A stretch of DNA of 64,000 nucleotides from NCBI GenBank assembly GCA_963204915.1, contig CAUJHS010000064.1, positions 62,001-126,000 on the forward strand, written 5' to 3'. The translations under genes were made by a program, and so were the position numbers. Below are positions 61,121 through 64,000 of the stretch, piece after piece. The notes below the pieces were generated by a model, which was not told the DNA's origin, searched no databases, and worked only from the letters and a program-made list of their open reading frames with translations. The DNA comes from Planctomycetota bacterium. GTDB taxonomy: Bacteria > Planctomycetota > Planctomycetia > Pirellulales > Pirellulaceae. Numbering within the stretch: the first letter of the stretch is position 1; each line of letters begins with the position of its first letter.

Positions 61121-64000
61121 ATGTTTATTTCCGCATTCCGCCGTATTACGGCGATCTCGGTACTATGCATATCGACGGCCGCATGGGGCCAATCGAACGA
61201 CGTGAAAACGTTGGAACGAGATTTTGCGCCCGCGATTCAGCCTCTTGTGCAGCGCTATTGTTATGAGTGCCATTCCGGCGAACGGATCGAGGGTGAACTC
61301 GACCTCGCGATGTTCGCCGATTGGAACGCCGTGCGTCAGCACCCACAGGTGTGGCAAAAGATTCGCGAAATGCTCGATAGCGAGCAAATGCCTCCCTCGG
61401 ACGCGCCGCAACCCAACGAAGCCGAGTTTGTGCGCTTGCGAAGTTGGGTCCGCGACTTTCTGACAATCGAAGCCGCCGCGCGCGCCGGCGATCCAGGCCG
61501 TGTGGTGCTGCGCCGTCTTAATAACGCGGAATACACCTTTACGCTGCGCGACTTAACTCGCATTGAATCGTTGAATCCTGCTTACGAGTTTCCCGTCGAT
61601 GGCGCCGCAGGCGAAGGATTTACGAATACCGGCGCGGCGTTGGCGATGTCGCCAGCCCTGGTCACAAAGTACTTGGACGCGGCCAAAGAAGTGGCGGGGC
61701 ACGCCGTGTTGCTTCCCGATGGCTTTCGGTTTTCTCCCCACACCACGCGCGCCGATTGGACGAATGAGGCGTTAGCGCGCCTTCGCACATTTTACGGGCA
61801 ATTCACCGATGCGCGCCGCGGCGATCGGGTCAATCTTCAGGGCATCATGTTCGATACCAACGAAGGCGGGCGTTTGCCCTTAGAGAAATACTTTGTCGCC
61901 ACGCTCAAAGAGCGCGCGGCGTTATTGTCAGGTGAAATGACAGTTGACCAGGCGGCCGCACGTCATCAGTTGAATGCAAAGTATTTGGGTTTGCTTTGGA
62001 AGGTCCTCACGGAAGATCAACCTTCTTTATTGCTTGGCAATTTGCAGGCGCATTGGAAGGCGGCTCGCCCGGAGGACGCCGGCGCGCTGGTCGCCGAAGT
62101 TGCGGCATGGCAAAACGGTCTGTGGAAGTTCTCCACCGTAGGGCACATTGGTAAAGCCGGCGGTCCCAAGCGATGGCTCGAGCCTGTTGATCCGCTCGCA
62201 ACCCAGCAAGATTTTCGCGTGAAAGCGCCGGAGGCGACCGCCGGGAACGACGTGATTTTTTCGCTCGTCGCCACGAGCGCCGGTGACGGCGCCACGGGCG
62301 ATGTTGTGGTCTGGCGACAACCTCGGCTCGTCGCCCCAGGACGACCCGATTTGCTTCTTCGAGACGTTCGCCGCGTTGCGGCCGATCTCGCGGCGCGGCG
62401 CACGCGCGTGTTTTCTCGCACCGCCAATTACTTGCGAGCCGCGGACGAAGCAGCGACAGCCGGCGGAGCCATCGACGTGGCCGACCTTGCTAAAAAACAT
62501 CAGGTCGAACCGACCGACCTACAGGCTTGGCTCGATTTCTTGGGTGTAGGTCCTGGACCGGTTGCGTTGACCGGCCACTTTACGAACCAGATCGCCAACG
62601 CCAATGGGTACGACTTTATTCAAGGTTGGGGAAGTCACGACACCCCGCTCCTGTTGGCGAATGCGTCGGACCAGCACGTTCGCATTCCCGGCAACATGTC
62701 GCCCCGCAGCGTGGCCGTGCATCCTTCTCCTTCGTTGCGAGCCGCCGTGGGCTGGCGAAGTCCCGTGACGGCGCCCCTGCGAGTCGAGGCTACCGTGGCG
62801 CACGCTCATCCCGAATGTGGAAATGGCGTGACCTGGACGCTCGAACTTCGTCGCGGCGCCACGCGGCAGCGTCTTGCGGCGGGCATTGCGCAAGGGGCGA
62901 GTCGGGCGCAGATTGGCCCGATCGACGATCTTGCCGTCCGCAAGGGAGATGTGGTCTCGCTGATCATCGGCCCGCGCGACAATAACCATTCGTGTGACTT
63001 GACTACGATCGAGTTGCGCCTCACGGCTCGTGAAGGCGAAGCACGCACGTGGGATCTGGCAAAGGATATTTCGGGAACCGTGTTGGAGGGAAATCCTCAC
63101 GCCGATTCGTTGGGTAATCGCGATGTATGGCACTTTTACACGGAACCAAACGAAGGCGCCGAAACGGGGCCGGTCATTCCGGCCGGGTCCTTACTGGCCA
63201 AGTGGCAAACGGCGCAGAGCCCCGATGAGAAAAATCGCCTGGCCGACGCGGTGCAGGCATTGTTGACCCAAGGCCCACCTGAGACGAAAGATAGCCCCGA
63301 TGCGGCGTTGTACCGGCAACTGGCGTCGCTGGGCGGACCGCTCTTCGCCGGGGCGCTTGAGGCGCCCGGTGCGAACACCGCCGCCGTTGACGAAGGAGAC
63401 CACGCGGTGGGACTTGATCCGGCGTTGTTTGGTAAACATCCGCAGGGTCATGCCCTCGACGCGGCGAGCTTGTGCGTACAAGCGCCAGCCACACTAGAGA
63501 TACGACTTCCTGCCGACCTGGCGGCGGGTTGCGAATTGGTGACCACGGGTGCTCTCGACGAGACGGCGGGAGCCGAAGGCAGCGTTCAACTTGCGGTCGT
63601 GGCGGGCCCCTCGAACGCGGCTCAAGGGTTGCTTCCTAGCCAAGCCCAAGTGCAGAACACGGGCAGCAATTGGACCGATCCAAATCGTAAGGTTTCATTG
63701 GCGTCGCCAATGATCGTGCGGGAAGGAAGCGAAACGCGGAAGCGGTTCCAGGCGGCTCTTGAGGAGTTTCGCCAACTGTTCCCCGCGGCGTTGTGTTACA
63801 CCAAGATCGTCCCCGTGGACGAAGTGGTTACGTTGACGTTGTTTTACCGCGAAGATGATCATTTGGCGCGATTGATGCTGGACGAAACGCAGCAAGCGCA
63901 TTTGAACCGCTTATGGGACGAATTACACTTCATCAGTCACGACGCGTTAACGCAATTGGACGCCTTCGCTCAACTCATGGAATACGCCACACAAGATGGC
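61121..64000 (+). CDS. PSCyt1-DUF1587-type planctomycete protein (3' end outside window)
   Basis: An open frame of 960 codons from ATG 61121 to the last base, with no stop inside the window. The start is MFISAFRRITAISVLCISTA, a signal peptide (cleavage near AWG-QS). The haem-type site is QRYCYECHSGERIEGELDLA (about 46-65), typical of the PSCyt1 domain. A DUF1587-like run, RVVLRRLNNAEYTFTLRDLT, follows at ~125-144, then RFSPHTTRADWTNEALARLR. Later parts include Ala/Gly-rich beta-sandwich stretches (GNDVIFSLVATSAGDGATGD and VWHFYTEPNEGAETGP). Unlike the DUF1549/1553 type at 26871 it has no PSCyt2 site so far. The expected downstream domains (DUF1592, DUF1588, DUF1585) would lie past the edge. 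Confidence 0.85.
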   Translation, partial: MFISAFRRITAISVLCISTAAWGQSNDVKTLERDFAPAIQPLVQRYCYECHSGERIEGELDLAMFADWNAVRQHPQVWQKIREMLDSEQMPPSDAPQPNEAEFVRLRSWVRDFLTIEAAARAGDPGRVVLRRLNNAEYTFTLRDLTRIESLNPAYEFPVDGAAGEGFTNTGAALAMSPALVTKYLDAAKEVAGHAVLLPDGFRFSPHTTRADWTNEALARLRTFYGQFTDARRGDRVNLQGIMFDTNEGGRLPLEKYFVATLKERAALLSGEMTVDQAAARHQLNAKYLGLLWKVLTEDQPSLLLGNLQAHWKAARPEDAGALVAEVAAWQNGLWKFSTVGHIGKAGGPKRWLEPVDPLATQQDFRVKAPEATAGNDVIFSLVATSAGDGATGDVVVWRQPRLVAPGRPDLLLRDVRRVAADLAARRTRVFSRTANYLRAADEAATAGGAIDVADLAKKHQVEPTDLQAWLDFLGVGPGPVALTGHFTNQIANANGYDFIQGWGSHDTPLLLANASDQHVRIPGNMSPRSVAVHPSPSLRAAVGWRSPVTAPLRVEATVAHAHPECGNGVTWTLELRRGATRQRLAAGIAQGASRAQIGPIDDLAVRKGDVVSLIIGPRDNNHSCDLTTIELRLTAREGEARTWDLAKDISGTVLEGNPHADSLGNRDVWHFYTEPNEGAETGPVIPAGSLLAKWQTAQSPDEKNRLADAVQALLTQGPPETKDSPDAALYRQLASLGGPLFAGALEAPGANTAAVDEGDHAVGLDPALFGKHPQGHALDAASLCVQAPATLEIRLPADLAAGCELVTTGALDETAGAEGSVQLAVVAGPSNAAQGLLPSQAQVQNTGSNWTDPNRKVSLASPMIVREGSETRKRFQAALEEFRQLFPAALCYTKIVPVDEVVTLTLFYREDDHLARLMLDETQQAHLNRLWDELHFISHDALTQLDAFAQLMEYATQDG

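Noticed and set aside
61066..61266. + strand frame overlapping the start of the PSCyt1 gene
   Set aside because: It is in another frame; the PSCyt1 frame has signal peptide, CYECH and 960 open codons.
1..64000. tRNA and rRNA genes
   Set aside because: I looked for the T-loop words typical of tRNA and for rRNA blocks in the intergenic stretches and could not identify any; a tRNAscan run would settle this.

Overview
The window looks like a chromosomal segment of a planctomycete, probably of the Pirellulales type. The main evidence is a set of gene families largely restricted to that phylum: DUF1549/DUF1553 and DUF1501 cytochrome-associated proteins, a second PSCyt1/DUF1587-type protein running off the right edge, a YTV-repeat secreted protein, DUF1598 and DUF1570. 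No phage, CRISPR array, rRNA or tRNA gene was recognised. The only mobile-element trace is a decayed transposase fragment. Base composition by eye is moderate and even.

Region by region. (1) 1-6635 is a surface-glycan locus: the end of a glycosyltransferase, two Methyltransf_24-type methyltransferases and an unknown polysaccharide-type protein on the + strand, facing a neuB-neuC-neuA operon for a CMP-activated nonulosonic (sialic-acid-like) sugar. (2) 6997-15878 holds secreted or envelope proteins: a zinc-ribbon/hydrolase/WD40 fusion, an unknown exported protein and the YTV protein with a strong terminator. A GT4 glycosyltransferase and a stand-alone malonyltransferase-like protein follow. 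(3) 15958-18528 is a sulfur amino-acid unit. A promoter, a SAM-II-like aptamer candidate and an intrinsic terminator sit in front of two overlapping cystathionine-synthase/lyase-family genes. (4) 18693-26388 carries a Cys-rich secreted protein, an octaheme cytochrome/TPR protein, ispG, a DUF1570 lipoprotein, aat and rarD. (5) 26871-32818 has the DUF1549/1553 plus DUF1501 pair, a beta-helix protein and a GNAT gene interrupted by an in-frame TGA. (6) 33128-43869 has uvrB, a threonine/serine dehydratase, a very large protein best read as PPi-type PEP carboxykinase, a small membrane protein, a PhyH dioxygenase and thrS with an insertion. (7) 44208-56792 has a DEAD helicase, SDR, hemX-hemA-ppa, a Gfo/Idh oxidoreductase, a thioredoxin-like protein, an FHA-GAF-AAA-Fis regulator, DUF1598 and an outer-membrane-factor-like lipoprotein. 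(8) 56859-64000 has the transposase relic, a ROK protein, rfbB-rfbA behind a GAAC-N4-GTTC operator candidate, and the open-ended PSCyt1 protein.

Two genes are hidden by simple ORF calling. The last one (61121 to the right edge) has no stop in the window. The GNAT gene is split by a stop codon. The most unusual signals are the SAM-II-like leader at about 15997-16122, the 29-cysteine secreted protein with a perfect inverted repeat upstream, the GNAT nonsense codon, the PPi-PEPCK candidate and the thrS insertion. Recognition of families is from memory of motifs; no search was run.
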